This document shows positions 34,958-39,430 of a DNA stretch of 64,000 bases, in pieces (position 1 is the first letter of the stretch; each line of letters starts with the position of its first letter). The stretch is from Candidula unifasciata (taxonomy: Eukaryota > Mollusca > Gastropoda > Stylommatophora > Geomitridae), in contig CAJHNH020001130.1 of assembly GCA_905116865.2 (NCBI GenBank), positions 107,501 through 171,500 on the forward strand. The letters are read 5' to 3'. The notes beneath the pieces were generated by a model. That model had not been told where the DNA came from. It did no database searches and saw only the letters and a list, made by a program, of their open reading frames with translations. Both the position numbers and the translations under genes were made by a program.

Positions 34958-36947
34958 TGCCTCAATGGGTACCAGGATGTATGTCCTAGGAAAGTAAAGA
35001 CGGCCAGCGTAATGCTGACCACATTACCCACCTAGTGCTGATTGGTCTATAAAAATATGGGTGCTCTTCCCATATGCCCAATGTGCCTAAAGGCGTGAAA
35101 AGGTATCTTTTAAGAGATAAAAATACTGTTTAAATCTGTTGTGAAGAAAATAAATGAAAAAACTATTGACATCTACACAGACATGATAGGAAGGAGGTTC
35201 TTATAGAGATGGTAATCCTCACTCTATTTGTTTCCCATTTCAGTGGTTATTTTGTGATTCTTATTTATCTGATTAGCCTCAGAATGAGATTACTTGTTTC
35301 ATCTAGTCAGTTTAGAGCAGCAATTCTCAACCTGCTGGTCGCAAATTTCTTGTGTGGGTTGAATGACCCTTTCCCAGGGGTCGCCTCAGACCATAGGTAT
35401 TTATTGAAGTTATGAAAAAAAATAATGGTCTGAGGGTCACCGCAATATGAGGGAACTGTATTAGAGGATTGCAGCATTTGGAAGGGTGAGGTTTAGGATG
35501 TGTGCCAAACATTAAAAAAAAAATAGTGTGATGTGCTTACTACCTCTGGGTAGAGGGTGAAGGATTATGAATGGTTAATTTAATGACAATCTGCTCTGTG
35601 ACTTACTTGAGTTGTCCTTCAGCACTTTGTTTTCCACTGACTTCACAGAGACAAGTGCTGGCTGCCCAATGTTACTCTCTCTCAGCATGCTTTGAAAGAC
35701 CAGCTACCAAAGCTGCCTCCGCCAATTTCAACTTTCAAGACTCAGGGTGTCACGTAAGTTGCATTTCTCTGAACATTGTTATCTTTGATTCGCAGTGTCT
35801 TATAGATATTTTGGTTGACAAAAATGATAATTCTGTAGTATTTGCCAGCTCACTGTTGTATCCCTGAAATTGAAAACATTGGAGGGAACCTTTTGTAGCC
35901 TCATGCAGCCCACAGGTCTAAAGAAGCTATGACATTCTTAACTAGGTTTGAGAATGAGGAAAAGCATCTTTAAGAAATGCAGATTGTTATACTTGTCTCA
36001 CAGACAGTAGTGAGGCCTTCACCCTAATGTTTAGTTCCTCTGAACCCTTTGCCTTGATGTTCAGTTCCTTTGAGCGTGTTGTCTTGATGTATTGTTCCTT
36101 TCAGCCTGTTGCCGTGATCTTCAGTTTCTTTGAGCCTCTTGCCATGATGTTTAATTCCTTTGAGCCTCTTGCCTTGATGTTTAGTTCCTTTGAGCCTCTT
36201 GCCTTGATGTTTAGTTCCTTTGAGCCTCTTGCCTTGATGTTTAGTTCCTTTGAGCCTCTTGCCTTGATGTTTAGTTTCTTTGAGCCTCTTGCCCTGATGT
36301 TTAGTTCCTTTGAGCCTCTTGCCTTGATGTTTAGTTCCTTTGAGCCTGTTGCCTTGATGTTTAGTTCCTTTGAGCCTCTTGCCTTGATGTTTAGTTCCTT
36401 TGAGCCTCTTGCCTTGATGTTTAGTTCCTTTGAGCCTCTTGCCTTGATGTTTAGTTTCTTTGAGCCTCTTGCCTTGATGTTCAATTCCTTTGAGCCTGTT
36501 GCCTTGATGTTCAATTCCCTTGAGCTGCCTTGATATTCAGTTAATTTTAGCCTCTTGCCCTCTGTGTAAGTGTTCTAATTGTTTCCTTCCCTTATTGACA
36601 TGGTATAGTGTAACTGTTGTTTCCTTGGCTTATTAACTTGGTAGACTACAGTGTTACTGTTGTTTCCTTCTCTCATAGCCTCAGTAAAATATGGTTGGAG
36701 TTATGCTTGGCTCCCCACTTTCGTCTGTATCCCCTGTTATGTAAGCCAAAATCAGTGTAAGAAAATACTTGGTTTCATGCAGTTGATGTGAACTGTTCTG
36801 TCATTCACCAGATTCACTGTGTTAGAGAAGAAGAAGACTACTGGCCAGGATGCTCCAAGCACTTCCAGAGCGTGGGGGGATGTGGCTGCAGCTTCTAGCA
36901 CCAAGCAGGAACCTGTTGTTGATTATTTTGATTTTACCTCCAATTAG
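1093..36947 (+). CDS. NFX1: NFX1-type transcriptional regulator (RING, NFX1 Zn fingers, R3H), 21 coding exons
   Basis: Seen: 21 exons with GT-AG borders join in one frame (3546 nt, about 1181 residues; human NFX1 is about 1120). Domain order follows the family: N-terminal low-complexity region (1-395), RING (Cys407 to Cys455, with YECMVCC and WRCPGCQN), nine cysteine/histidine units (about 490-930), R3H domain with RRFVH (R-x3-H) near 1071, and a C-terminal EPVVDYFDF block. Known of the family: nuclear X-box binding repressor and putative E3 ligase, also linked to mRNA through R3H and PABP contacts. The start is ATG 1093; an in-frame TAA lies at 1081-1083. The stop is TAG 36945-36947. The gene is mostly intron, filled with LINEs, SINEs and minisatellites, and faces BORCS8 tail to tail. 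NFXL1 and ZNFX1 were considered, but residue-level similarity and the RING plus R3H arrangement favour NFX1. No frameshift or missing exon is seen. Confidence 0.95.
2505..2835 (-). mobile_element. LINE reverse-transcriptase C-terminal fragment
   Basis: On the minus strand this reads [20 protein letters not shown] and then [11 protein letters not shown], the conserved region after the RT fingers of many invertebrate LINEs. It is interrupted by stops and sits in NFX1 intron 1. A related copy lies at 59784-60130. Confidence 0.7.
2875..3102 (-). mobile_element. tRNA-derived SINE (family B), copy 1
   Basis: Minus-strand head has an A-box-like GGCTAAGTCGA and a B box GGTTCGATCCC at the usual spacing. 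The body ends in GGATACACAACTAA. Two more near-full copies lie at 26146-26365 and 61256-61483, all in the same orientation. Confidence 0.8.
3170..3440 (-). mobile_element. Decayed LINE C-terminal fragment
   Basis: The minus strand reads [19 protein letters not shown] followed by [11 protein letters not shown], related to the 2505-2835 fragment but diverged. It has no intact frame. Confidence 0.55.
3798..7118 (-). mobile_element. Full-length decayed RTE-like LINE with 12-bp target-site duplication
   Basis: Reading on the minus strand from 7118: a structured 5' leader (7027-7116), apurinic endonuclease domain beginning IGTWNVRTL near 6800, MGDLNAKIG near 6390, then reverse transcriptase with [24 protein letters not shown] and FADDIALL (about 5208-4144), and a C-terminal [15 protein letters not shown] region ending near 3818. 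It ends in (GAA)n next to the target site. The 12-mer atttaaagtaat flanks it at 3786-3797 and 7119-7130. The reading frame is broken into at least five segments, so the copy is dead. One break is a later 75-bp insertion. Clade assignment (RTE-like) rests on the endonuclease start and C-terminal motif and is inference. Confidence 0.9.
5680..5754 (-). mobile_element. 75-bp LINE 3'-end insertion inside the 3798-7118 LINE
   Basis: This segment ends (minus strand) in AGAGGAAGTGAAGAAGAAG and matches the 3' ends at 18956-19127 and 18262-18400. It is flanked by near-identical 14-mers, gcagctctagtttt (5666-5679) and gctgctctagtttt (5755-5768). Removing 75+14 nt brings the two LINE frames (6446-based and 5694-based) back into register, confirming a secondary insertion. 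Confidence 0.85.
7248..7270 (+). repeat. G23 homopolymer
   Basis: Uninterrupted run of guanines in NFX1 intron 1. Its length may be affected by sequencing or assembly. Confidence 0.9.
7620..7800 (+). mobile_element. Degenerate tRNA-like SINE remnant
   Basis: A B-box-like tagttcaaatcc is followed by a body (ggcgacagcattagccatatg) that recurs at 45196-45295. It resembles the head of the SINE at 62845-63190. The boundaries are uncertain. Confidence 0.45.
8117..8272 (+). CDS. NFX1: NFX1 coding exon 2 (residues 394-445, first part of RING)
   Basis: Acceptor tttcag|CA, donor AAAG|gtaatc. Encodes [17 protein letters not shown] and the following [16 protein letters not shown], which carry the RING Cys/His ligands. 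It is very close to the human segment [14 protein letters not shown]. Confidence 0.95.
8495..8522 (+). repeat. G28 homopolymer
   Basis: Uninterrupted guanine run in NFX1 intron 2. Confidence 0.9.
9035..9080 (+). mobile_element. A2-type short element, 3' end fragment
   Basis: Contains catcacccttttaagggcaa followed by an AAT-rich tail, matching the ends of the A2 copies at 14121-14350 and 51200-51380. Confidence 0.5.
9170..9300 (-). mobile_element. 3' portion of the tRNA-derived SINE also seen at 62845-63190
   Basis: The minus strand reads AGGATCCTCGCTAGTGCTACG and a final GTTAGAAGTAGAATGGAGCA, matching the 3' end of the plus-strand copy near 63110-63190. Diverged. Confidence 0.65.
9533..9607 (+). 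CDS. NFX1: NFX1 coding exon 3 (residues 446-470, end of RING)
   Basis: Acceptor caacag|AA, donor TGCG|gtaagt. Encodes [20 protein letters not shown], which supplies the last two RING cysteines (452 and 455) and the linker to the Zn-finger array. Confidence 0.93.
10111..10171 (+). repeat. 61-bp C-rich tract
   Basis: Almost pure cytosine with two interrupting A residues. The apparent proline-rich reading frame across it is a composition artefact. Confidence 0.9.
10185..10330 (+). mobile_element. tRNA-like SINE head (family C)
   Basis: GCGCACTCGATAAGAGGCTCGC (A-box region) and GGTGTTCGAAACC (B box) match the head at 37048-37210, where the 3' tail is also present. The copy is 5' or internal only. 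Confidence 0.6.
10714..10816 (+). CDS. NFX1: NFX1 coding exon 4 (residues 471-504)
   Basis: Acceptor tactcag|GT, donor CTAT|gtgagt. Encodes [20 protein letters not shown], the start of the first NFX1-type cysteine unit (human counterpart IPHSCGEVCRKKQPG). Confidence 0.93.
11335..11512 (+). mobile_element. LINE C-terminal coding fragment
   Basis: The plus strand encodes [19 protein letters not shown] followed by [19 protein letters not shown] and a stop, the terminal Arg-rich region typical of LINE ORF2 proteins. The fragment is short. Confidence 0.6.
11655..11975 (-). mobile_element. RNase H-bearing LINE 3' fragment, copy 1
   Basis: On the minus strand the end reads [20 protein letters not shown], shared with copies at 16120-16650 and 61735-62045. 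Its upstream end carries a 14-bp inverted repeat (11934-11947 with 11962-11975). Confidence 0.65.
12119..12165 (+). mobile_element. Small fragment of SINE family B body
   Basis: Matches the segment with AGAAAGCAATRGCAAAYTACTG of the family B copies, here in the opposite orientation to the complete copies. Confidence 0.45.
12508..12579 (+). CDS. NFX1: NFX1 coding exon 5 (residues 505-528)
   Basis: Acceptor tttcag|TC, donor TTAG|gtaaga. Encodes [20 protein letters not shown], nearly identical to the human [13 protein letters not shown] segment. Confidence 0.93.
13882..14021 (+). CDS. NFX1: NFX1 coding exon 6 (residues 529-575)
   Basis: Acceptor ccttag|GA, donor GCAAG|gtgagc. Encodes the second unit: [20 protein letters not shown] followed by HAGPCSPC. 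Confidence 0.93.
14121..14350 (+). mobile_element. A2-type short element with A1-like 5' head
   Basis: Head CCCATGTGGGTACTTAGGCC, a G-rich spacer, then TTAGACCCACTGCC, GTTGTAAAAGTCGACT and an A2 body ending CCACCCTTTTAAGGGCAAGC with an AAGAAG tail. TGGGT/GACCCA pairing is retained. It lies directly upstream of an A1 copy. Confidence 0.7.
14421..14605 (+). mobile_element. A1 short element (non-tRNA SINE), 3' truncated
   Basis: Head CCCGTGTGGGTTCCGGGG at 14422, GACCCA at 14465-14470, then a hairpin around TCGTAGGGGTTGACT (14490-14504). The body includes TCGAAGTCGGGAGTGCATCTG. It gives the clearest view of the family head: helices CCCGTG/TGTGGG, TGGGTT/GACCCA and TCCCCA/TGGGGA. Confidence 0.75.
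15361..15451 (+). CDS. NFX1: NFX1 coding exon 7 (residues 576-605)
   Basis: Acceptor ctttcag|AA, donor GGAAA|gtaagc. Encodes [20 protein letters not shown] then [10 protein letters not shown], opening the third unit. Confidence 0.92.
15755..16095 (-). mobile_element. RNase H-bearing LINE fragment, copy 2
   Basis: The minus strand encodes [19 protein letters not shown] and [18 protein letters not shown], the third Asp and the GH..A-N..AD region of LINE RNase H domains. No intact frame. Confidence 0.7.
16120..16650 (-). mobile_element. RNase H-bearing LINE 3' fragment, copy 3
   Basis: The minus strand encodes [38 protein letters not shown] and [19 protein letters not shown], the end of a Jockey/I-like LINE RNase H domain plus its C-terminus. 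It is directly adjacent to copy 2 on the same strand. Confidence 0.75.
17220..17470 (+). mobile_element. A1 short element, diverged
   Basis: Contains CAAAATCCGAGTGTATCTGCC, AAATGGATATACATGC and a GAAGAAGTTG tail in the order of the full-length copy at 41491-41759 (opposite orientation there). Confidence 0.6.
18032..18240 (+). CDS. NFX1: NFX1 coding exon 8 (residues 606-675)
   Basis: Acceptor taattag|AG, donor CCCA|gtaagt. Encodes [18 protein letters not shown], a [11 protein letters not shown] link, and the start of the fourth unit, [14 protein letters not shown]. It is the longest Zn-finger exon. Confidence 0.94.
18262..18400 (-). mobile_element. LINE 3'-end fragment, inverted relative to 18956-19127
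   Basis: Its plus-strand text ttttaccgcttttggtgtcg and the sequence beyond are the reverse complement of the 18956-19127 family, with the tail on the left. It lies 22 bases after NFX1 exon 8. Confidence 0.65.
18663..18925 (-). mobile_element. A2-type short element expanded by an internal minisatellite
   Basis: The minus strand starts CCCCGTGTGGGTTCTGGG near 18920 and carries an A2 body. The body segment around ACTGCAGCCTAGCTGTAAAT is repeated five times at 18680-18800. Confidence 0.6.
18680..18800 (+). repeat. 24-bp minisatellite, about 5 copies
   Basis: Unit gtgatttacarctaggctgc plus agta, repeated in tandem with A/G variation in the middle. The unit corresponds to part of the A2 short-element body. 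Confidence 0.85.
18956..19127 (+). mobile_element. 172-bp 5'-truncated LINE end with 13-bp TSD
   Basis: Encodes [20 protein letters not shown] and then [20 protein letters not shown], and ends GGAAGTGAAGAAG. The 13-mer gaacatagatgaa flanks it at 18943-18955 and 19128-19140. It lies just upstream of NFX1 exon 9. Confidence 0.85.
19189..19320 (+). CDS. NFX1: NFX1 coding exon 9 (residues 676-719)
   Basis: Acceptor ttctag|CA, donor GATG|gtaaga. Encodes [15 protein letters not shown] and [19 protein letters not shown]. It lies 48 nt downstream of a short LINE end that inserted at 18956-19127. Confidence 0.94.
20240..20715 (+). repeat. 54-bp minisatellite, about 8 copies
   Basis: The unit contains agatggcagtaacatataat and gatctgtttactgtgagtgt. 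Starts recur at 20281, 20335 and 20389 with 54-base spacing. It gives a long apparent reading frame on the minus strand, which is an artefact of the period being a multiple of three. Confidence 0.9.
20975..21127 (+). repeat. 43-bp tandem repeat, about 3 copies
   Basis: The unit contains ggttgatatccaccgggcag and gtggttgatgttcacaggaa. The outer copies are diverged. Confidence 0.8.
21373..21455 (+). CDS. NFX1: NFX1 coding exon 10 (residues 720-747)
   Basis: Acceptor gaacag|AA, donor GCATT|gtgagt. Encodes [18 protein letters not shown] then SDNCCI, matching human FMCDKRCNKKRLCGRHKC. Confidence 0.94.
21610..21815 (-). mobile_element. LINE C-terminal fragment
   Basis: The minus strand encodes [20 protein letters not shown] and then [14 protein letters not shown], the same family as 32076-32414. 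Confidence 0.65.
22118..22660 (-). mobile_element. A1 short element with 14-bp TSD, split by a second A1 copy
   Basis: The 14-mer tatattgtcttatt occurs at 22104-22117 and 22661-22674. Between them, the outer A1 copy occupies 22118-22276 and about 22546-22660 and is interrupted by a complete inner A1 copy. Confidence 0.8.
22277..22545 (-). mobile_element. Inner A1 short element nested in another A1 copy
   Basis: Left end is the reverse of a (GAA)n tail (cttcttcttcttcttc); right end is the head (minus strand) CCCCGTGTGGGTTCCGGGGC, with AGACCCACTGCC and GTTGTAAAATCGACTA inside. The interrupted outer sequence is repeated imperfectly (caggcag/cagacag). Confidence 0.75.
23050..23480 (-). mobile_element. 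Decayed 3' end of the 3798-7118 LINE family
   Basis: Plus-strand text such as tctccccatgtcctccctat and attccctctattctgcgcag repeats the 3' third of the LINE at 3798-4330 with many changes and a deletion. A C/G-tract insertion lies at 23076-23094. Confidence 0.75.
23765..23873 (+). CDS. NFX1: NFX1 coding exon 11 (residues 748-783)
   Basis: Acceptor ttgcag|AA, donor GCCA|gtaagt. Encodes [20 protein letters not shown] and HRGNCKRC, one full NFX1-type unit. Confidence 0.94.
24632..25056 (+). repeat. 72-bp minisatellite, 6 copies
   Basis: The unit contains gtgtgttttgtgatcctcat and agccagcaaataaggagttc, with starts at 24639, 24711, 24783, 24855 and 24927. The period is a multiple of three, which explains the repetitive open frames across it. 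Confidence 0.92.
25737..25856 (+). CDS. NFX1: NFX1 coding exon 12 (residues 784-823)
   Basis: Acceptor ttcaag|GT, donor CCAG|gttggc (weaker donor). Encodes [20 protein letters not shown] then [10 protein letters not shown], the most conserved part of the array compared with human. Confidence 0.94.
25915..26110 (+). mobile_element. A1 short element, lacks the 5' head
   Basis: GAGTTGACTAATTGGGAGC, AAACGGATGCACACAAAACAC and CCAGAACTTTCTGCCAGAG occur in family order. Confidence 0.65.
26146..26365 (-). mobile_element. tRNA-derived SINE (family B), copy 2
   Basis: Plus-strand text ttgcgtatcctttacaggac through gctgggatcgaacccggcac. The minus strand carries the B box GGTTCGATCCC. Confidence 0.78.
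26677..26756 (+). CDS. NFX1: NFX1 coding exon 13 (residues 824-850)
   Basis: Acceptor cttcag|TC, donor TATG|gtaagt. Encodes [18 protein letters not shown] and KMCMGGHM, matching human YHSCHSEEKCPPC. Confidence 0.93.
26945..27160 (-). mobile_element. A2-type short element
   Basis: The minus strand starts near 27157 with CCCCACAGTGTTCCAGAGCC. It has GAAGTCTGATGTATTGGGTC and a body end ACTACCCTTTTAAGAATG. Confidence 0.55.
27268..27372 (+). CDS. NFX1: NFX1 coding exon 14 (residues 851-885)
   Basis: Acceptor caacag|CT, donor CAAG|gtaagg, phase 0 at both ends. Encodes [20 protein letters not shown] and [11 protein letters not shown]. Confidence 0.94.
27400..27485 (-). mobile_element. A1 short element 3' fragment
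   Basis: Plus-strand text cggctgaaaactctggcgga matches the 3' region of the A1 copy at 22277-22545. Confidence 0.5.
27996..28250 (+). mobile_element. LINE C-terminal fragment
   Basis: Encodes [20 protein letters not shown] and [20 protein letters not shown], the same family as the minus-strand fragment at 43399-44032. Confidence 0.65.
28590..28715 (+). CDS. NFX1: NFX1 coding exon 15 (residues 886-927)
   Basis: Acceptor gtttag|GG, donor TGAG|gtaaac, phase 0 at both ends. Encodes the ninth unit, [20 protein letters not shown] then [13 protein letters not shown]. Confidence 0.94.
29125..29190 (+). repeat. (GA)n-rich microsatellite
   Basis: Purine-rich GA/GT run upstream of NFX1 exon 16. Confidence 0.8.
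29336..29511 (+). CDS. NFX1: NFX1 coding exon 16 (residues 928-985)
   Basis: Acceptor caacag|AT, donor AAAG|gtaggt. Encodes [20 protein letters not shown] and a helical linker ([17 protein letters not shown]) that aligns with the human region after the last finger. Confidence 0.92.
30580..31000 (+). repeat. Degenerate short tandem repeat array
   Basis: About 20-30 base units of the type tgtacatatggctaacattc repeat with heavy variation up to the acceptor of NFX1 exon 17. Confidence 0.6.
31011..31145 (+). CDS. NFX1: NFX1 coding exon 17 (residues 986-1030)
   Basis: Acceptor tttcag|AC, donor CTAA|gtaaga. Encodes [20 protein letters not shown] then LEIKNPD, matching human [20 protein letters not shown]. 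Confidence 0.93.
31681..31747 (+). CDS. NFX1: NFX1 coding exon 18 (residues 1031-1053)
   Basis: Acceptor tttcag|GA, donor ACAG|gtaagg. Encodes [20 protein letters not shown], which lies just before the R3H domain. Confidence 0.92.
31851..31925 (+). repeat. 22-bp tandem repeat, about 3.5 copies
   Basis: Unit acatttgatgacagcattgg plus gc, starts at 31851, 31873, 31895 and 31917. Confidence 0.88.
32076..32414 (+). mobile_element. 5'-truncated LINE end with 9-bp TSD
   Basis: Encodes [20 protein letters not shown], then a frameshifted [13 protein letters not shown] segment and [13 protein letters not shown], and ends in AAAAGAAGAAGAAGAA. The 9-mer atattgctg flanks it at 32067-32075 and 32415-32423. 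The TSD is short, so the boundaries are slightly uncertain. Confidence 0.65.
33618..33763 (+). CDS. NFX1: NFX1 coding exon 19 (residues 1054-1101, R3H domain)
   Basis: Encodes [20 protein letters not shown] and the following R3H sequence; RRFVH is the R-x3-H signature and [10 protein letters not shown] matches human YDSEPKRNVV. Donor CCAA|gtgagt. Two AG acceptors nine bases apart (after 33617 and after 33626) both keep the frame, so the exon may start at 33618 or 33627. Confidence 0.9.
34060..34250 (+). mobile_element. A1 short element, diverged
   Basis: Contains ATATGGGTTCTGGGGC, AAATGGATGTGCACGCAACA and a CGGTGAACCTGAAGCAGAAG end in family order. Confidence 0.5.
34320..34450 (+). repeat. 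22-bp minisatellite, about 6 copies
   Basis: Unit ctagacacagattccctacc plus ag, near-perfect, with one A variant in alternating copies. Confidence 0.9.
34890..34960 (+). repeat. Compound GT/TA/CATA microsatellite
   Basis: A TA run followed by (CATA)n and a second TA run, abutting a family C SINE copy. Confidence 0.85.
34955..35110 (+). mobile_element. tRNA-derived SINE (family C), 3' part
   Basis: Contains caggatgtatgtcctaggaa, tgctgaccacattacccacc and gattggtctataaaaatatg. The same tail occurs at 38345-38620 and 60577-60755. Confidence 0.75.
35649..35753 (+). CDS. NFX1: NFX1 coding exon 20 (residues 1102-1136)
   Basis: Acceptor tcacag|AG, donor TCAC|gtaagt. Encodes [20 protein letters not shown] and LPPPIST, aligning with the human proline-containing linker after R3H. 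Confidence 0.9.
36020..36540 (+). repeat. 30-bp minisatellite, about 17 copies
   Basis: Unit ttgatgtttagttcctttga plus gcctcttgcc, in NFX1 intron 20. The period is divisible by three and no stop occurs in two frames, giving long repetitive open frames on both strands that I do not regard as genes. Confidence 0.93.
36812..36947 (+). CDS. NFX1: NFX1 coding exon 21 (residues 1137-1181 and stop)
   Basis: Acceptor caccag|AT. Encodes the tail ending [14 protein letters not shown], matching human KEPIIDYFDVQD. TAG is at 36945-36947, followed three bases later by a strong splice donor (CAG|gtgagt at 36950/36951), so a 3'UTR intron is likely. Confidence 0.92.
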
Positions 36948-37047
36948 CAGGTGAGTGTTAGCATCACAGCCTAGCTTTAAACCACAGTGTGCCGACTGAC
37001 CTTTTTATAGGGCAAATGCAGAAATGTATTGCTTATGACAGCTTTGG

Positions 37048-37210
37048 GGCCGCATTAGCGCAATCGATAGGAGGCTCGCTTTCAAATCTAGCTGCGATTC
37101 ACTGCAGCCCGCGGTTGGTGTTCAAAACCGGGAAGTAAAGATGGCCAGTCCATCACCCATCAAGGATTGATTGGTTTAAAAAAAAACAATATGGACATAA
37201 AAAGGGATTT
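37048..37210 (+). mobile_element. tRNA-derived SINE (family C), near full length
   Basis: Head with CGCATTAGCGCAATCGATAG and B-box-like GGTGTTCAAAACC, then the GGAAGTAAAGATGGCCAG body and an A-rich 3' region. Confidence 0.7.
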
Positions 37211-37594
37211 TACTGTGGTCAGATGAGAGTATAAGAATTCTTCAAGTCTGGGATCCTAACATTATGTGTATAGTTTGGTAATCTGTCTGGTATAGTTAAT
37301 GTTTTATTGAAAATACAGAAATATGTGTGGTAACGATCGTGTCGTTTTGAACATATGTGTGATTTTTATGATATAGAGGGCCACCCTTTTCAAGCACAAA
37401 GAAAATATTCTGCCATAATTTTTACTAAAAGAACTTCAATTAGTTGTTGTATGTGGCCCTTATGACGACACCAGTATGACCTTGGGGGGAGGGTCTTAGT
37501 TGACATCCCTGAAACAGACTTTATGTTGTATTAAACATTCAGTGATTAATGTGGTGAAGGGTTTATGTTGTACTGAACACTGTGTTTTTTACAG

Positions 37595-38100
37595 GATAAT
37601 GTTGAATTAAGAATCAAACATCACAGCACTCTGAACACACCCATAAGTGCTCCATCCTCATCTTCAGCAGCAAGCGAAGAATTCCAATTCCGATGTCACC
37701 AGTAACTGTTTGATTGTATAGCCGTCTCACCTTTCCCTTGAGTGTTCAGCATCAGCCAGATTCCCTAGTAACTCCTCCCAGCGCCATTCCTCTCAAATCG
37801 TAATGATCTGTTTATGCCACAGCACTGTTCACTTGCTTCCAGAGGCCCTCACACACATCAAGCTTGTCATACATCACTTCACCACCAAGTGGTGCAGAGC
37901 TGGCTAGTCTATCTGCCTGATCATTTCCCAACACACAGGCATGATAAGGAGAAAGTATTCGAAGGACACCAAATCTGCGGGACCTCTAAAGTGATGCTTG
38001 CCACTCTGCATGCAGCATGTCTGTTTCCACCTTTCTCAACATACTCTGGGAGTCAGTTACAGTTATGACATATGTATACAACTGATGTGGATAGAGTATG
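37595..38100 (+). other. Probable NFX1 3'UTR exon
   Basis: A donor lies three bases after the NFX1 stop. The first good acceptor downstream is ttttttacag at 37585-37594. The sequence after it has no long reading frame and runs into a LINE RNase H fragment, so part of the 3'UTR would be LINE-derived. The end is unknown; AATAAA occurs at 39641-39646 but is far away. Confidence 0.35.
37640..38080 (-). mobile_element. RNase H-bearing LINE 3' fragment, copy 4
   Basis: Plus-strand text matches 61735-62045 and 16120-16650 in the same orientation (tgctccatcctcatcttcag, gactggctagtc-like and gagtcagttacagttatgac segments). It overlaps the proposed NFX1 3'UTR exon. Confidence 0.6.
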
Positions 38101-38344
38101 TTGTAATTAAACTACTATGATTTGTATAGGATAGAGTTTATGTTGTACTAAACACACTGTGATTTTGTGGTATAAAAGTGTATGTTATAATGAACATATC
38201 GTGATCTATATGGTGTATTGTTTCTGTTGTATTGAGTTTTTTCTTCAGCCAGTCACTTATGCACCATATGCACAGTGAAGGTTGGTTGCAGTGGATCTCC
38301 CGCAGACTCTGACTCTCATCCTGATTATATAATCTCTCATATTG

Positions 38345-38620
38345 CTGCTCACGGCGTCCGTGGCTAAGGCGTTGCGAGTCCGACTCGCAACGTACTGTGA
38401 TAGAAACCCGCTGCTGGCTGCATGGATTTTCATCATGGTATAGGCCATCGCAGGTCGACCCAGCCTAAAATGGGTAGCAGGATGTATGTCCTGGGAAAGA
38501 AAAGACGGCTGGCCTAATGCTGAACACATTACCCACCTAGTGCTGATTGGTCTGTAAAAATATGGGTGCTCTTCCCAAATGCCCGGAAAAGGGATCTTTG
38601 CTTTTTTTTTTTTTTTTTTT
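38345..38620 (+). mobile_element. tRNA-derived SINE (family C), full copy with poly-T end
   Basis: Head GGCGTCCGTGGCTAAGGCG (A box), a degenerate B box near 38400, and a body ending gctgattggtctgtaaaaat and a run of about 23 T. Confidence 0.75.
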
Positions 38621-38989
38621 TTTTACAAATTGCTGCTTACCAACTTACTGATTTTTCCGTTTGTTATAGAATTAATTCTATATTTTCACAGGTACACATG
38701 CTGAGATCTCAACAGCACTACTGAGTTTTCTGCCTAAACCTGTGTTGTGATGTGAAGAAGTCTGTGGTGTTTTTCACTTTGTCATAAAGATGGTCCTTGA
38801 AGTCCCAGAAGATTTTACAAAGGAAACAGCTGTTACTTTAAAGTCAGAGAGGCAATATGCATACTAAAATATCTAGCCAGATTTCTTTCATATGATCTAA
38901 CCAAACAACAGTTTTAACAACACACTGTGCAATTAACTACAGCTGATCAAACTTTGTGTGTTACTGGGCACATAAACAGTTGATTCAAG

Positions 38990-39430
38990 AAGTCTCTGTC
39001 AGTTAAAGTCCATTCTTACAGTCGATTAAACATATAGGCTAACTACTAGTTTCTAATGCAAGCAGTTCATTAAATCCATTCTAACCATAACCAAACACAT
39101 AAGCCATAAATTAGTTTCTAATGCAAGCAGTGAGGTAAGTACATTCGTACAGTAGTTAAACATATAGGCTAACTACTAGTTTATAATGCAAGCAGTCCAT
39201 TAAATCCATTCTAACCATAACCAAACACATAAGCCATAAACTAGTTTCTAACGTAAGCCGTGAGGTAGGTACATTCGTACAGTGATTAAACACATACTAG
39301 TTTCTAATGCAAGCAGTGAGGTAAGTTCATTCTTAGTGATTACACATATAGGCCACAGACTAGTTTCTAATGGAAGCAGTCAGTTACGTCCATTCTTACT
39401 GTGACCAGACACATAGGCCACAAATTACTT
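38990..39430 (+). repeat. Degenerate ~60-bp tandem repeat
   Basis: Units carry aactagtttctaatgcaagc and gtgaggtaagtacattcgta with drift. Two isolated relatives follow at 39960-40060. Confidence 0.7.

Noticed and set aside
36027..36533. Plus-strand 168-codon repetitive open frame
   Set aside because: It is produced entirely by a 30-bp minisatellite with a period divisible by three, inside an intron, and has an equally long partner on the other strand.
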